A DNA stretch of 64,000 nucleotides from Blastomyces gilchristii SLH14081. Taxonomy: Eukaryota > Ascomycota > Eurotiomycetes > Onygenales > Ajellomycetaceae. Below, piece by piece: positions 1 to 12,176 of the stretch. The notes under the pieces were generated by a model, which had not been told where the DNA came from, did not search any database, and saw nothing but the letters and a program-made list of their open reading frames with translations. Position 1 is the stretch's first letter, and each line of letters opens with the position of its first letter. The translations under genes were made by a program, and so were the position numbers. Location of the stretch: positions 2,367,614 through 2,431,613 of the forward strand of contig NW_003101682.1 of assembly GCF_000003855.2 (NCBI RefSeq). Direction: 5' to 3'.

Positions 1-51
1 ATATTTATAAATATGAATTATTTTTATATAAAAATTATATATCTTACTAAT

Positions 52-556
52 TAGACTGACCGTGTGACCGTGTCTGAAACTAGAACCAGATTTTTTAATA
101 GTCTTATTATCAATTCAACTGATCTCATTACATGGTTTTAACATTAGATAGTTGTCTCATACTGTTTCAGTGAGACTTACTGTCTACTCTTATCACATTT
201 TTCAAATGAGACTATGATTGCCACTTCCTAATTTAAATTATTTTTATTGCTTTAAATGACTTTAAATCTCATTTGAGTATTATCAAAAAGTGTTACTTTT
301 TAAAAAATTAAAAATAGTCTAAAAAAACCTTAAAATGTCTGAAAATAGTAACTTTATGCTAAGAATGAGACTAAATGAGATCAAATGAAATCACTTTCTC
401 ATTTTTTTCAAGTCATGGTTTCATTTTAAGATCTGATATATAGTCACTTTGCATGTTTTTTTGATGACTAGTCTCAGCGGGATTCATGTCAAGAAATGTA
501 TGAGACCAGATCAAATGAAATCAAATGTGAAATTCATAGTCTCAGCGGCCAGTCTA
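52..556 (+). mobile_element. hAT-type MITE, copy 1 (505 bp)
   Basis: Non-autonomous DNA element. It starts TAGACTGACCGTGTG and ends CGGCCAGTCTA, giving short imperfect terminal inverted repeats (TAGACTGRCCG). An exact 8-bp duplication TTACTAAT flanks it (44-51 and 557-564); 8-bp duplications are typical of the hAT superfamily. Just inside the left end GACCGTGT occurs twice in tandem, like hAT subterminal repeats. No transposase is encoded. Four further copies lie in the window, three of them 506 bp once insertions are removed, which confirms the element limits. Confidence 0.92.
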
Positions 557-752
557 TTACTAATATATTAAATATTTTATTAAAGATTTCTGTCTTGATA
601 ATATAGTTATTATTAAAATATTAATGAAAGATAAATTTCATATTAATAATTTCTTAATATCTGAGAAAGAGACTAGTTTTACAATTCAGTGATATTAACA
701 TAATATAAGCTGCTTATAATATATTGCAGTTAAATCACACTCTGATATTCAG

Positions 753-1015
753 CCACTCAGTAGCGCCTTGGCGTGGGAAATCAAGGCGTGTGGGTTCGAA
801 AGCAGTAGGAAATACATTAAATTCGGAACTTAAGCATCTCAGGTTTCTAATAAATACAGAGATGTACAAATCACTTCAAATAAATCACTCTATATTTCTG
901 AAATAGAAAGTTATTATTGCATGTGTTTAATTGTCACTTCTTTGTATTGTCTATGTTCTTGTTATCTTGATATGATCTCAACACCTGTATTTTCTTCTGA
1001 ATAATTAACACTTAG
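753..1015 (+). mobile_element. tRNA-derived SINE, fragment
   Basis: The sequence from GCCACTCAGTAGCGCC onward matches the SINE copies at 18109-18485 and 43611-43981. It keeps the box-B-like TGGGTTCGAA motif and the body, but lacks the first ~25 bp with box A. Its 3' part, including hairpin and (AAT)n tail, is missing because a Gypsy-B LTR begins at 1016. Confidence 0.8.
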
Positions 1016-1153
1016 TGTAAGAAATCCGGCTTCTCACAGATTCTTTACCTCTATTTCTATCTCTTATATAATTAATAGAGTTAGCAGTTCTTGACTATAT
1101 ACAACTATATAGACTGAAGTTTGTGAATACTATTCATAACTCAGCTTGAATAC
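1016..1153 (+). repeat. Gypsy-B LTR, 5' fragment
   Basis: Starts TGTAAGAAATCCGGCTTC and matches the first ~138 bp of the LTR at 22936-23561 and (reverse complement) 60006-60263. It lies inside the SINE and is itself cut at 1153 by the 5' LTR of Gypsy-A copy 1, giving the order SINE, then Gypsy-B LTR, then Gypsy-A. Confidence 0.8.
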
Positions 1154-1516
1154 TGTGGCGGGCTGCGCCCGATCAATTATATAGACTATTCTGTTACACT
1201 TCATAGATTCTTCTGCTTCACTCTCAAACATATACACTCTGATTCTCAGCCATTCTCAATCGCTGATCCTCCGCCGCCATGAATGTGTATGCTCTGATTC
1301 TTGGCCATTCTCAATCATCAATTGTCAACTGCTATGAACATGTACAGATTCTTCCGCTCTGAAGCTTCACTGTGTACATCATCACATACATGTATAAATA
1401 TTCATCTCAATCATTGATTCTCACACTTTCTCTTTCTTCTCTTCTCTAATGTTTTTCTCTTTGTTATATAAGAGTGATCAATATTATACTGATCTATTTA
1501 GTGTAGATTTCTTACA
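1154..1516 (+). repeat. 5' LTR of Gypsy-A copy 1 (363 bp)
   Basis: Begins TGTGGCGGGCTGCGCC and ends TTTCTTACA (TG..CA). Compared with the 310-bp LTRs of copy 2 it carries an extra ~53-55 bp tandem unit around 1237-1345 (CTCTGATTCTCAGCCATTC repeated with a GCCGCCATGAA-type stretch). The 3' LTR of the same copy has the same extra unit. Confidence 0.92.
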
Positions 1517-1838
1517 CTAGAAAAATGTTCATCATCTTCTTATTAGAAATGATTATTCATGCATTTTCTTCTCATTAGAAACAATTATTCATTGAGAGAT
1601 ATCTGAACATATAACAATGCATAAGAAATAGAGAAATAGTTAAGCAGACACTGAGTTCTCAGATAGAAGCTTACTCATCAGTCACTCTGGCCTTGTAACA
1701 AGATCTTACAAAGAGAGTAAGATCTTATAAGAAAATATCAGCAAAAGACCTGAGAGTTCTGATACTCAGATATATGAGAATATGATTACACTTCTTCAGA
1801 TTTCACAGATATCATACATTTAATAAAATGATATAATC

Positions 1839-4800
1839 ATGTCTAATAATAATATGAAAGAACTCTCAAATGTGAGTATAGAAGTAATATCACAGTGACT
1901 TTAAGCAATGTTGAAATTATAACAACAATAGATAGCAGATATACATGTAACTCAGCAACTTCAATACAAAGAAATTTAATAATTAACTCATGTAATTTCA
2001 ATATCTACAGAATTGAATACAAAAGTGCTGAAAGAATACTTAGATACTTCTGTATATTTTAATACTTCTGATCTCACTCTCTACTTATCATGAAGAATGA
2101 AAATGCTCATGAAACTAAGTGTAGATGAAGATGTCATCAGTTTATTAATTAATCAAGATTAGTATATCAATGAATGATTGAAGAATCACATGAAACAGAA
2201 GTTTTATTCATGAGTGAAAGCATGTGAATCAGTGATACAAACATCTGATAATATTATCAAACATCTTGATATTCTGTTCTGAGACACTGTCATATAACAG
2301 AAAGTATTAGATTAATTACAGAGCATCTGACAGAGAAACACTTCTCTTATAACATTCATCTCTGACTTCAACACCAAGATTCTAGAAGCAGGTGATCAAT
2401 CTTGAAAGAATCAAATAAAGATTAACATGCTTAAGAAGACATTAACTTTTGAACTCTTACAGAGTCTTGTAAGTATAGATGAAGACCAGACTTATGAAGA
2501 CTTCTGCACATAGCTTCAGATATTGAATGATCATCTTATCAAGCTTAAGAGTATACAGAACAGTGATAGAAGATGTTACATCTCTGTGACTTATACACTC
2601 ATGTCAAAGAACAGTAATGATGCAGATGCTATGAACTGAATAGATTCAAATGTTTATACACAAGCAAGGGTTTCTGTCATTTGAACAGGCTTTTAAGTCT
2701 CTGAGATCACTTCTGAAGAAGTCACTGATCAATATTAATATGAAGTGTGTATCAAGTGTAACTGATCAGAACATATTGCATCTAACTACTAATCAGTCTA
2801 TGTGTCTTCTCACTCAAAGAATAAATCAACACCTGTCTGTGTCAACCACATTACATTAGAGGAAGATTTGAAAGATAACTATGAGAATGCTCTGATGAAA
2901 CAGGGAAAAGATTAGCTTTTCTTCAAATTTGTAAACAGAAGCTTAAAGAGATCAGATGATAATAATTTGAAGAGAAAATAACAATAAATATGATTCTTGT
3001 ATCTACTGTGATTGATAACATGTATAATATAAAAGCCATGATAGACAGCAGTGTATCTCACTATACAATGATAAAATCTTCAGTTATAAGATGTTATAAT
3101 CTTCAGTGTATTCTCTTATCAAAATTCTGACTTCTTACAGAATTTGATGATTCAAAAGATATTTGCACTCATTACATGATAAAACTAAACATAGATATCA
3201 GACAATATCAGTGTAAAGACATCTATACATATGAAGTTAATAATCTTGATTATAATCTGATATTAGAACTTGTCTGACTATCTGAATAAGACATCTTATT
3301 AAACACTTAAAACAGGAGTATAATATTCTCTAATAATAATAGAATTCATGAAGATGATATTCACAAGACTATGAATCTGACACAGATCTCTGTCAACACT
3401 TAGAAAATGCTTTGAAAAAGAAGTCATTAAAATCACTGACAGAGTCACTGACAAAGTCACTGATAGCAGAATCATGTATCAATCTATTCTGTCAGTTTGA
3501 CTGATATTAAGAAAGCTTCAGAAAAGTTATTCTGTACTATAATAACAGATTCTTACACAAAACTCTCTCAATAATATCATCAATATCTAGATATCTTTCA
3601 ACAAGACAATATTATGAATATATCTTCTTTATGAGACTTAGAAGTGAATCACAGTATCAAGTTAGAAAAGAAGAATGATAAGAACTTCAAGTCACTGTGA
3701 GACTCTCTTTATAATATGTCTTGAGATGAACTTCTTCTTCTTCAGAAGATACTCAATGATCTGTTAAATAAGAAATTCATATATATTAGCAACTCTTTCA
3801 CTGCAGCTTCTATTCTCTTTGTAAAGAAGTCAGATGAAGAACTCTGATTCTGTGTGAACTATTGAGATCTGAACAGATTGACAAAGAAAGATTGATATTT
3901 CTTATCTCTCATCAATAAAACTCTAGCACAGATTGAATGAGCTCAATAATTTACAAAGCTAGATATCATCACTGTGTTTCATACGATTTTGTATCACTGA
4001 AGAAGATGAATAGCTTACAGCATTCTGAACATGTTATGACCTCTTTGAATGAATAGTCACACTCTTTGAACTGACTAATGTTCTTAGTATATTTCAGAAG
4101 TATATCAACTGAGCACTCTGAGATTTCCTTGATAAGTTTGTATCTGCTTATCTAGATGACATTCTCATCTTCACTGATAGATTCAGAAAAGAGTATCAAG
4201 AGCATGTGCAAAGAATATTACAATAACTATGAGAAGCAGAACTATTAATTAATATTGACAAGTGTGATTTCAAAGTTAAGAGTACTAAATACTTAGGTTT
4301 CATCATAGAAGCTAGTAAGAGAATTTAAATGAATTCTGAGAAGATCTCTGTTATTCTTGAATGAGAAGCTTCATGTACTATGAAAGATGTACAAAGCTTT
4401 ATTGAATTCACTAACTTCTATCAGTGATTTATATAAAACTTCTCAGATATTATAAGATCACTTACAGATCTCACTAAGAAAGACTCAGTATTTCAATGAT
4501 CAGCAGATGCTGAAGCTACATTTACACAGATGAAGAAGATATTCATTAATATCTCTCTGCTAATAATATTCAATTCTGATTATAAGACAGTTGTTGAGGC
4601 TGATTTCTCTGACTATGTGACAGAAGAAGAGATATTACAATATGATGATGAAGATGTTCTACAATCATATGTCTTCATATCTAAGAAACTGAGTCTCACT
4701 GAATGCAATTATAAGATCTATGATAAGAAACTTCTCATGATTATATACTGTTTAAAAGAATGAGACTCTGAACTCTGAAGTATCTTCAAATTTGAGATAA

Positions 4801-6560
4801 TCACAGATTATAAGAATCTCAAATACTTCACAACTATCTGTAAACTCATTAAATAACAGATGTGATAATCTGAGTTCTTAAGCTGCTTTCATTTTATAAT
4901 ACACTATCATCTCAGCAGTCAGAACTTGATGACAGATGCTCTCTCATGATAAGAGTAAGATATGTCTTCTGATGTAGTAGACATCTGTTGAATGAACTGA
5001 GAACACCAGCTTTTAGATCTAAAGATATTAGTTAATCAAGATAAAACAACCCATGACACTATATGCACTTCTCTGATTAGAACACTTTCTCTCTGAACTG
5101 ACACTGATACTGACACTGACACTGATATCTCAACTTCTTCTGAACCTACACTAGATAAAATATAGTATGTAATAGCTTAAACTGATGAACTTCTCTAAGC
5201 ACTCACTGAAGCAGTATGTTAAGAAGCACTCTGATTCTCCCCAGAACTATGTATAAGAACTGATATCTCAGAATGTTCAATCAATGATAATAATACTCTA
5301 TAATTCTATAAACAACACTGAGTCTCTCACTCTGAACTCTTACACACTCAGAAAATGCAAGAGATACATGATTCATATATAACTGATCATTCAGACTGTG
5401 AATAACTATATAGAATGATCTTCTGAGAATTCTACTGATCTGAGATATTAAACAGTATCAGATACTTTATCTGAAACTGCAATCATTGTTCTTTCATCAT
5501 CTTATGAAAGAACTGTAGAAAGAGTCTGCTGAAATCACTCAATATTCTCAATAGAATCTGATGAGATGTGGCAATTGAGTTCACTGTCAATCTCTCTGAG
5601 TATAAGAGTTATAGAAACATTCTGATCATCATGAATCAATTGAGCAAAGATGTAATATTGAAATCTTGTAACAAAATAAATACTGAATAAGTTATTAAAG
5701 CTTTTCTACAGAGTCTGTTCTATTAGATGCATGAATTACTGAGATCTATAGTATTGAATCAGAGCTGTCAATTTGTGAGCACTCTCTGAACAAGAATCTG
5801 TCAAGTTCTCAAGATTATATACTGTCTGTCAACTGTCTATCATCTCAAGACTGATAATGCATCAGAATAGATAATTCAGACTGTAAAGAATTATCTTTAT
5901 AAGTTCTGCAATCACTTATAAGATGACTGACATGACCTTCTTCTACACACAGAGATCACTATCAATGATCAAGATATCATTTCAACAGCTATAAGCTCAT
6001 TCTTCCTTACACACAGTTACCACATGAAGGTGTTAAATCTTCTAGAGATTACATAGTTTACACTGAACTCTCACAGTTCAATTCAGATCACTGATAATAT
6101 AGTAATGAAACTCTGAGATATCTGTGATTAAGCAGAAGTCTTCATGATAAGCACTAAACAGAATTAAGAAGATTGAATCAATGTTCACTGAGATCTCACT
6201 GAATAATATAAGATAGAAGATCTGATATGATTGAATCTTAAGAACATACAAATCACATATTCATCTTGTACACTAGATTATCATCATATCAGGTATAAAG
6301 TGATAGAAGTTCTAAATAGTCATAACTACTGCCTTGACATATTATCAGAGATTCATGATGTATTTCACACAAGCTTGCTCTACCGCACTGTCACTGATCT
6401 GTTCCCTTATCAACTGACTTCTGATTGACAGCTGTCAGACATCATAGAAGAAGATAATGAGCTTGAGTGAGAGATTGAGAATATTCTCAACAAGAGACCC
6501 CGCAGTTGCAGCTGGCAATATCTTATGAAATGAGTTGACTATGATCAACTGACCTGAACT
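1839..6560 (+). pseudogene. Gypsy-A copy 1 gag-pol with chromodomain, degenerate
   Basis: One frame can be followed from ATG 1839 to the element's 3' part, broken mostly by TGA at expected tryptophans. Gag ends with a CCHC knuckle (2748-2789, CIKCNWSEHIASN, last Cys changed to Tyr). The aspartic protease site near 3045 reads DSS instead of DSG. Reverse transcriptase spans about 3690-4380 and keeps the catalytic YLDD (4149-4160). RNase H follows (about 4450-4960, including VEADFSDYV). Integrase covers about 5370-6190. The tail carries an integrase C-terminal motif (IHDVFHTSLL) and a chromodomain (about 6457-6550, SWQYLMK-VDYDQLT). Chromodomains of this class bind methylated histone H3 and steer insertion into heterochromatin; here it is a relic. 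Domain order PR-RT-RH-IN-CHD fixes the Ty3/Gypsy chromovirus assignment. Confidence 0.88.
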
Positions 6561-6574
6561 CTGAGTTCTGTATT

Positions 6575-7080
6575 TAGACTGACCGTGTGACCGTGTCTGA
6601 GACCAGGACCAGATTTTTTGATAGTCTCATTATTAATTCAACTGATCCCATTACATAGTTTTAATATTAAAGAGTAGTCTTATACTGTCTCAGTGAGACT
6701 TACTGTCTACTCTTATCACATTTTTCAAATGAAATCATGATTTCTACTTCTCAATTTAAATTATTTTTATTGCTTTAAATAACTTTAAATCTTATTTAAG
6801 TGTTATCAAAAAGTGTTACTTTTTAAAAAATTAAAAATAGTCTAAAAAAAACCTTAAAATGTCTAAAAATAGTAACTTTATGCCAAGAATGAAACTAAAT
6901 GAGATTAAATGAGATCACTTTCTCATTTTTTTCCAGTCATGGTTTCATTTTAAGATCTGATATATAGTCACTTTACATGTTTTTTTGATAGCTAGTCTCA
7001 GTGAAATTCACGCCAAGAAATGTATGAGATCAGATCAAATGAAATCAAACATGAAATTCATGATTCCGGCGGCTAGTCTA
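6575..7080 (+). mobile_element. hAT-type MITE, copy 2 (506 bp)
   Basis: TAGACTGACCGTGTGACC..GGCTAGTCTA with an exact 8-bp duplication TCTGTATT (6567-6574 and 7081-7088). It was inserted just after the chromodomain of Gypsy-A copy 1. Confidence 0.93.
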
Positions 7081-7148
7081 TCTGTATTATCTGAAACAGC
7101 AGCTCTTGACTGATAGAAACTGCTTCTGGAAGAGAGAGAGCTAATGTG

Positions 7149-7654
7149 TAGACTGACTGCTGAAATCATGAATTTTATATTTGATCTCATTTAATCTGAT
7201 CTTATACATTTCTTGATGTGAATCCTGCTGGGACTAGCTATCAAAAAAACATACAAAGTGACTATGTATCAGATCTTAAAATGAAACCATGACTTGAAAA
7301 AAATAAGAAAGTGATCTCATTTAATCTTATTTAGTCTCATTCTTTATATAAAGTTACTATTTTTAGACATTTTAAGGTTTTTTTTAGACTATTTTTAATT
7401 TTTTAAAAAGTAACACTTTTTAGTAATACTCAAATGAGATTTAAAGTCATTTAAAGCAATAAAAATAATTTAAATTGAGAAGTGAAAATCATGATCTCAT
7501 TTGAAAAATGTGACAAGAGTAGACAGTAAGTCTCACTGAGACAGTATGAGACTACTATCTAATGTTAAAACTGTGTAATGGGATCAGTCGAATTGGTAAT
7601 GAGACTATCAAAAAATCTGGTCCTGGTCCCAGACACGGTCACACGGTCAGTCTA
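7149..7654 (-). mobile_element. hAT-type MITE, copy 3 (506 bp, inverted)
   Basis: Reverse-oriented copy with exact 8-bp duplication CTAATGTG (7141-7148 and 7655-7662). The target straddles the junction between the purine tract and the 3' LTR of Gypsy-A copy 1, so the duplication also copied the first LTR bases. With copy 2 it forms a ~0.5-kb inverted repeat separated by 68 bp. Confidence 0.93.
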
Positions 7655-7658
7655 CTAA

Positions 7659-8013
7659 TGTGGCGGGCTGCGCCTGATCAATTATATAGACTATTTCATT
7701 ACACTTCATAGATTCTTCTGCTCCACTCTTGAACACATATGCTCTGATTCTCAGCCATTCTCAATCGCCAATCCTCAGCCGCCATGAACACGTACACTCT
7801 GATTCTCAGCCATTCTCAATTGCCGATCCTCAGCCGCCATGAACATGTATAGATTCTTCCGCCCTGAAGCTCCATTACATACACCACCACATATGTGTAT
7901 AAATATCCATCTCAATTGCTGATTCTCACACTTTCTCTTTCTTTCCTTCTCTAACATTTTTCTCTTTGTTATATAAGACCTATCAATATTATACTGATCT
8001 ATTCGGCGTAGGC
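7659..8013 (+). repeat. 3' LTR of Gypsy-A copy 1
   Basis: Begins TGTGGCGGGCTGCGCCTG and includes the same extra ~53-bp unit as the 5' LTR. It stops at GGCGTAGGC, about 8 bp before the expected CTCTTACA end, where LINE sequence begins. Confidence 0.88.
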
Positions 8014-8037
8014 GATTCAAATGAGTCATCAGGATCA

Positions 8038-11000
8038 GGTCATGAGATTATTCAATTTGAGATTGAACTGAGTGAAAAACAAATGAGTGAAAATCCTCTT
8101 CTCTCTAATCAGTTTAACTTTGAAAAAGCTGATTAAAAAGCAGTTGAAGAAAGCATAAAACTGTTAAAATCTGAAAGACAGAATGAGCTATATTGAAATT
8201 CGGGTCAAGATATCTCAAATGAAATGCTTGAGAATAGAGTGAAGCTTATTACATCTATTATTCTAACAAGTGTTAGAGATAATATTTCAAAGAGAAAATC
8301 TTCTGAGTATTCAAAACCTTGATGGCATGAGAATATCTCATCTAAAAGAAAAGAATTAGCTACTGCTAGAAGAGATTGAAAGAATGATGTAATATCTGAT
8401 GAAGAGTTCAAAGTTGTCAGAAATGAATATTTTTCTGATATTAAAAAAGCTAAAACAGACTGCTGGAATAAATTTCTTGAAGAAGCACAAGAGAAGAAAG
8501 TTTTTAAAGATTTTAACTATACTAAAACAAGAAGTGTAGCAAAACTTCCAATCTTAGAATATGAGTTTCAGAATGAATCATATACAGCAAACTCTTTTGA
8601 GAAAAAATGTCAAGCTTTTATGAGAACTCTCTTTCAATACTCATCAGATTCAGATTCAAAGAAAGAGAATATATCACTTATTAACTATATTGATGAAAAT
8701 GACTGGGAATGACCTGATCTTACTCAAGATGAATTAGAGTCAGCTATTTTCTCAAGTTCAGTTAAGACTGCTGCAGGGCCTGATTCAATTAATCACTTGA
8801 TTATTAAAAATACATACTTCTACTTAAAGAATGAATATTTTGAGCTCTTTTTCAATCTCTTGAAAAATGAATATCATTCTGAATGCTGAAGAGAAGCCAC
8901 TGAAGTGATTCTTGCAAAGTCTAATAGAAAAACTTCAATTCCTAAGTCATATAGAGTAATATCTCTATTGAACTGTCTAGAAAAGGTTGTAGAAAAGATA
9001 ATAGCTACTTGACTATCTTTTATAAGCTCTGTCAGTAATTCTCTTTTATTCAGTGAATAAATGAGGGATAGAAAACAGTGTTCTGCAATTGACACTGTTC
9101 TCTCAGTTGTTCATGATATTCAAATAGCAAAGCATGAAGGTCTGGTCTCAACTGCAGTTTTTATTGATATAAAAGAAGCATTTGATCATGTTTCAAAGTC
9201 AAACCTAATTCAGACTTTGAAGATGTTAAAACTGTCACTTTCTCTAATAAAATGAGTTAACTATTTTATATCTAAAAGAATTATACAACTTTTCTTTGAT
9301 GAAATGAAACAAGACAAGACTGAGATAAAAATAGAAGTATTACAAGAATCTTCAATCTCACTCATTTTATTTGCAATATACACTGCCTATCTATTCAAGA
9401 ATAGAAATATGAGAATAGTGAGATCTCTGAGTTATATGAATAATATTGATCTAGTCTACAGCTCAAAAACTATTAAAGAGAATTTGAAAGTGATTGAAGA
9501 AGCTGTAAAGAAAATCTTTGTTAGAGCAGATATTAATCAAATTGAATTTAATATGAATAAAACTGAGTTAATTCATTTCTTTCCTAGATTCAATGAGACA
9601 GAACTGTCTCTATCACTTTTAAATAGAGAGATTAAACCCAGTTTAAATGTCAAATGATTAGAAGTATGGTTAAACTCCAAGTTGAATTTTAAATATCATA
9701 TTCAACAAAGAACTGTCAAGGCAGAAAGACTATTGAATAACATTATCAGACTATCAAATACAGAGAGAGGTCTATTCTTCCAGGCTATGAGACAGTTATG
9801 TATAGCCTGTATTACATCAGTAGCTGATTATGAAGTTCAAGTTTGATGAAATAATCAAGGGAATTTCACTGAACTCTTTCAAAGTCTGCAAAACAGAGCC
9901 TTGAGAAGAATTATAAAAGCATTCAAATCATCTTCTATTAAAGCAATGAAAATTGAAGCTTCAATTTCTTCTCCTGATATTAGATTTGAAAAGACCTGTA
10001 TGAACTATACTCTGAGAGTTATAAAGATGAGCTCAAATCATATAATCAGAGAAAGAGTCTCTTCTTCATTTTCATTAATTAACTCTGAAAATGAACTGAA
10101 TTGTAATAGATTTCTGAACTGAAATGAAAATAATTCTTCAAAGAAAATGCCTTCTCAACTGTACAGACTATACTCACTGATTAAAAATCAATTTTCTTCT
10201 TTAAATGTTGAAAAAGTTGATCATGAGAAGTTATCTCTCTGAAGAGAAAAGCTTGAATCTCTTATAGACTTGCAAATAAGTGAACTATCTAAAGAGAAAG
10301 AATATAAACAGTATTTGAAGAGAATTTCTACAATCAATATAAAAGACTCTATTCTGATTTATTCAGATGACTCAAAAAATGAGAATTTGAACAGATTAGA
10401 TGCAGGCATTGCTTATACTGAAGATAATATTAATTTTATCTCAGATTTCTGAAATTTAGACTGTGAATCTGAAGTCTTTGACACTGAACTATTTGTAATA
10501 GTGAAAGCTTTCAAACTTATTGAAATAAAATCTTATAAAAGAGAAAATAGTTTGAAAGAGACATGAATATTCTCTGATAGTCAAGCTGCTTTAAAAAGAC
10601 TTAGAAATAGTCAGATTCATAATGATCAAATGAATCTTAAACTGATCTTAAACTCTGTTTTAAAAATTCAAAAGAGAAGAACATCAAAGCTGATAATTCA
10701 TCTGTACTGAGTTCCTGCTCATATGAATATTCATGGCAATGAATTGGCTGATTCAGCTGTAAAAAAGGGTGCAGAATTAAGCAGATCTATTCAAAAAGTT
10801 GTGTCCTGATCTTTTATAAAGAGAAAAATAAAAGAATCTTGTTTAGACAAGTGGAATGAAAGCTGGCAGAAATAAAAGAAGAGTATACATTATTCAAGAT
10901 TTGAAACAAAACTCAAGTGGAAATCTTGTTCAATTAAATGTAAAAAGAAAATATTCTCATCTATAATACAGCTGAAACTAGGACATGACTATTTCAAATC

Positions 11001-11286
11001 TTATATACAAAGATTTGATGATAGGTTTGACTCAATAGAATGCTCATTCTGCAATGCAAATGAGAATCCTGAGCATATTGTAATACACTGTGTATTATAC
11101 AATAGTCTCAGAGTCAGATTGAAAGAGAAGTATGATCTAAATCAATTAAATATGAGATTCTTATTCTCAACTGAGACAGGAATTAAATATTTAATAGACT
11201 TTCTATCAGAAACTCAAGCAGCTACAAGAAAATGACTAAATTCAGAATTATCTGAATATGAAGAGGAGAAAATCAATCAGATATAG
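8038..11286 (+). pseudogene. LINE ORF2 (RT, RNase H), degenerate
   Basis: The same frame runs to TAG 11284-11286. Recognisable parts: an RT core with FIDIKEAFDHVS near 9151-9186; the catalytic box near 9436 reads YMNN, so both Asp are lost (copy 2 keeps YIDD); an RNase H domain with ILIYSDDSKNENL (about 10345), SDSQAALKRL (about 10576) and VPAHMNIHGNELADSA (about 10711); and a C-terminal Cys/His motif CSFCNANENPEHIVIHC (about 11041-11091). This RT-RNase H-CCHC order fits Tad1-clade LINEs of filamentous fungi. Most breaks are TGA at positions where Trp is expected (for instance before VPAHMN); TAA replaces CAA before MRDRKQ, where copy 2 has CAA. Non-functional. Confidence 0.87.
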
Positions 11287-11577
11287 TCTGTTAAAACAGC
11301 TATATACTATCTTTTAATAATTTGTTTTATTACAGTCTTTCTTTACTTTATCTTTTCCTTTTAATTTCTTTCTGTCTATCTATTTAATGTGTCTATCTTT
11401 AAGACTGTGTTCTCTTTTCCTTTGTCATGATATTGTCAAATGATTTCAAAGTATCAGAAGATGTTAAAACACTGCAATTTGTAAACAGTTTTTGTATTCT
11501 GAGCTGGAATTTTCTGATTTTGCATATCTGAAATTGATGAATGTATAATAGTTAACTTTACAGATATAGGAAAAACT

Positions 11578-11598
11578 CTGAGAACTAAAAGTTCTCAG
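11578..11598 (+). other. LINE 3' UTR hairpin
   Basis: CTGAGAAC and GTTCTCAG form an 8-bp stem with a 5-nt loop about 45 bp before the (AAT)n tail. The same hairpin occurs in all other LINE 3' ends here (38089-38111, 54221-54241, 31598-31618). A conserved 3' stem-loop is the usual recognition site for LINE reverse transcriptases; that role is inferred. Confidence 0.75.
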
Positions 11599-11661
11599 GT
11601 AGATGTCATAGTCTCTGACTGCATACATCTATAATTGAAGAATAATAATAATAATAATCTG

Positions 11662-11750
11662 CGGGTTTCAAACTCACACATCTAGGTTTTCCATGTCAAG
11701 CCACTATCAGATGACTGTATTAATCATTCGGCCACTGAGGCATCTGAATT
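11662..11750 (-). mobile_element. tRNA-like SINE head, partial
   Basis: On the minus strand it starts GCCTCAGTGGCCGAATG (box-A-like) and has GTGAGTTTGAAACCCGC (box-B-like). It matches the head of the SINE at 43611-43981 and stops at the box-B arm, where the (AAT)n tail of LINE copy 1, on the opposite strand, abuts it. The SINE body is missing. On the right it joins Gypsy-B sequence. Confidence 0.72.
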
Positions 11751-12176
11751 TTGTAGATACTCAGAGACTTATCTTCTATTAATATTAAGATTGTAAAAAT
11801 GCACTGTAGTATGAGAACTGTTAATAGAGAATCTAGATATATTTATATATATCTGATCAGAAATTATACAGATAGAAGAAGAATAATTATACATCTATAA
11901 GAGTTTAGAGAGCACTGATAGCACTGAGAGCTTCTCAGAAACTGTTAGCTAGAATTTACAAGAATTACTTACAAAGAGACTTACAGTGAAGAGTAGAACT
12001 ATACTACTAAAAGTTAGAAACTGATCTGAAGAAGATACAGAGTTGATTACTAATCTGAAGATCAGATACATTGATGAGACTGAGAGAGATAAAGATACTA
12101 TTATAAGTAATAGTGTCTCTGCTTTATTAGCTAGCAGAAAGTGATTAGAGAAGTTATAATAATGCTTATAAGAAGC

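Larger units (their letters stand above)
1154..8013 (+). mobile_element. Ty3/Gypsy chromovirus Gypsy-A, copy 1 (near full length)
   Basis: LTR retrotransposon with 5' LTR 1154-1516, one gag-pol frame, a purine-rich tract (about 7128-7140, then CTAA) and 3' LTR 7659-8013. The last ~8 bp of the 3' LTR are lost where the LINE at 8014 begins, so the target duplication cannot be checked. Two hAT MITEs (6575-7080 and 7149-7654) lie between the chromodomain and the 3' LTR. Without them and their duplications the element is about 5.8 kb, close to the ~5.7 kb of copy 2. It is inactivated by many TGA codons and some TAA/TAG. Confidence 0.9.
8014..11661 (+). mobile_element. Tad-like LINE, copy 1 (5' truncated)
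   Basis: Non-LTR retrotransposon truncated just upstream of the reverse transcriptase; the endonuclease and ORF1 seen in the copy at 55876-60005 are absent. The 3' UTR runs from 11287 to the tail and ends with a hairpin (11578-11598), then TATAATTGAAGAATAAT and an (AAT)n tail to about 11661. No target duplication is visible: the left flank is a Gypsy-A LTR, the right flank a tRNA-like SINE head, so one side has been rearranged. Confidence 0.88.

Noticed and set aside
724..906. 60-codon frame
   Set aside because: Lies on the SINE fragment; SINEs are non-coding and the frame is not kept in other copies.
1237..1345. CRISPR-like or satellite array
   Set aside because: Only two units, without spacers, confined to the LTRs of one element. 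No CRISPR-type structure is seen anywhere in the window.
7775..8029. 84-codon minus-strand frame
   Set aside because: Falls in the Gypsy-A 3' LTR and its tandem unit. LTR sequence, not a gene.
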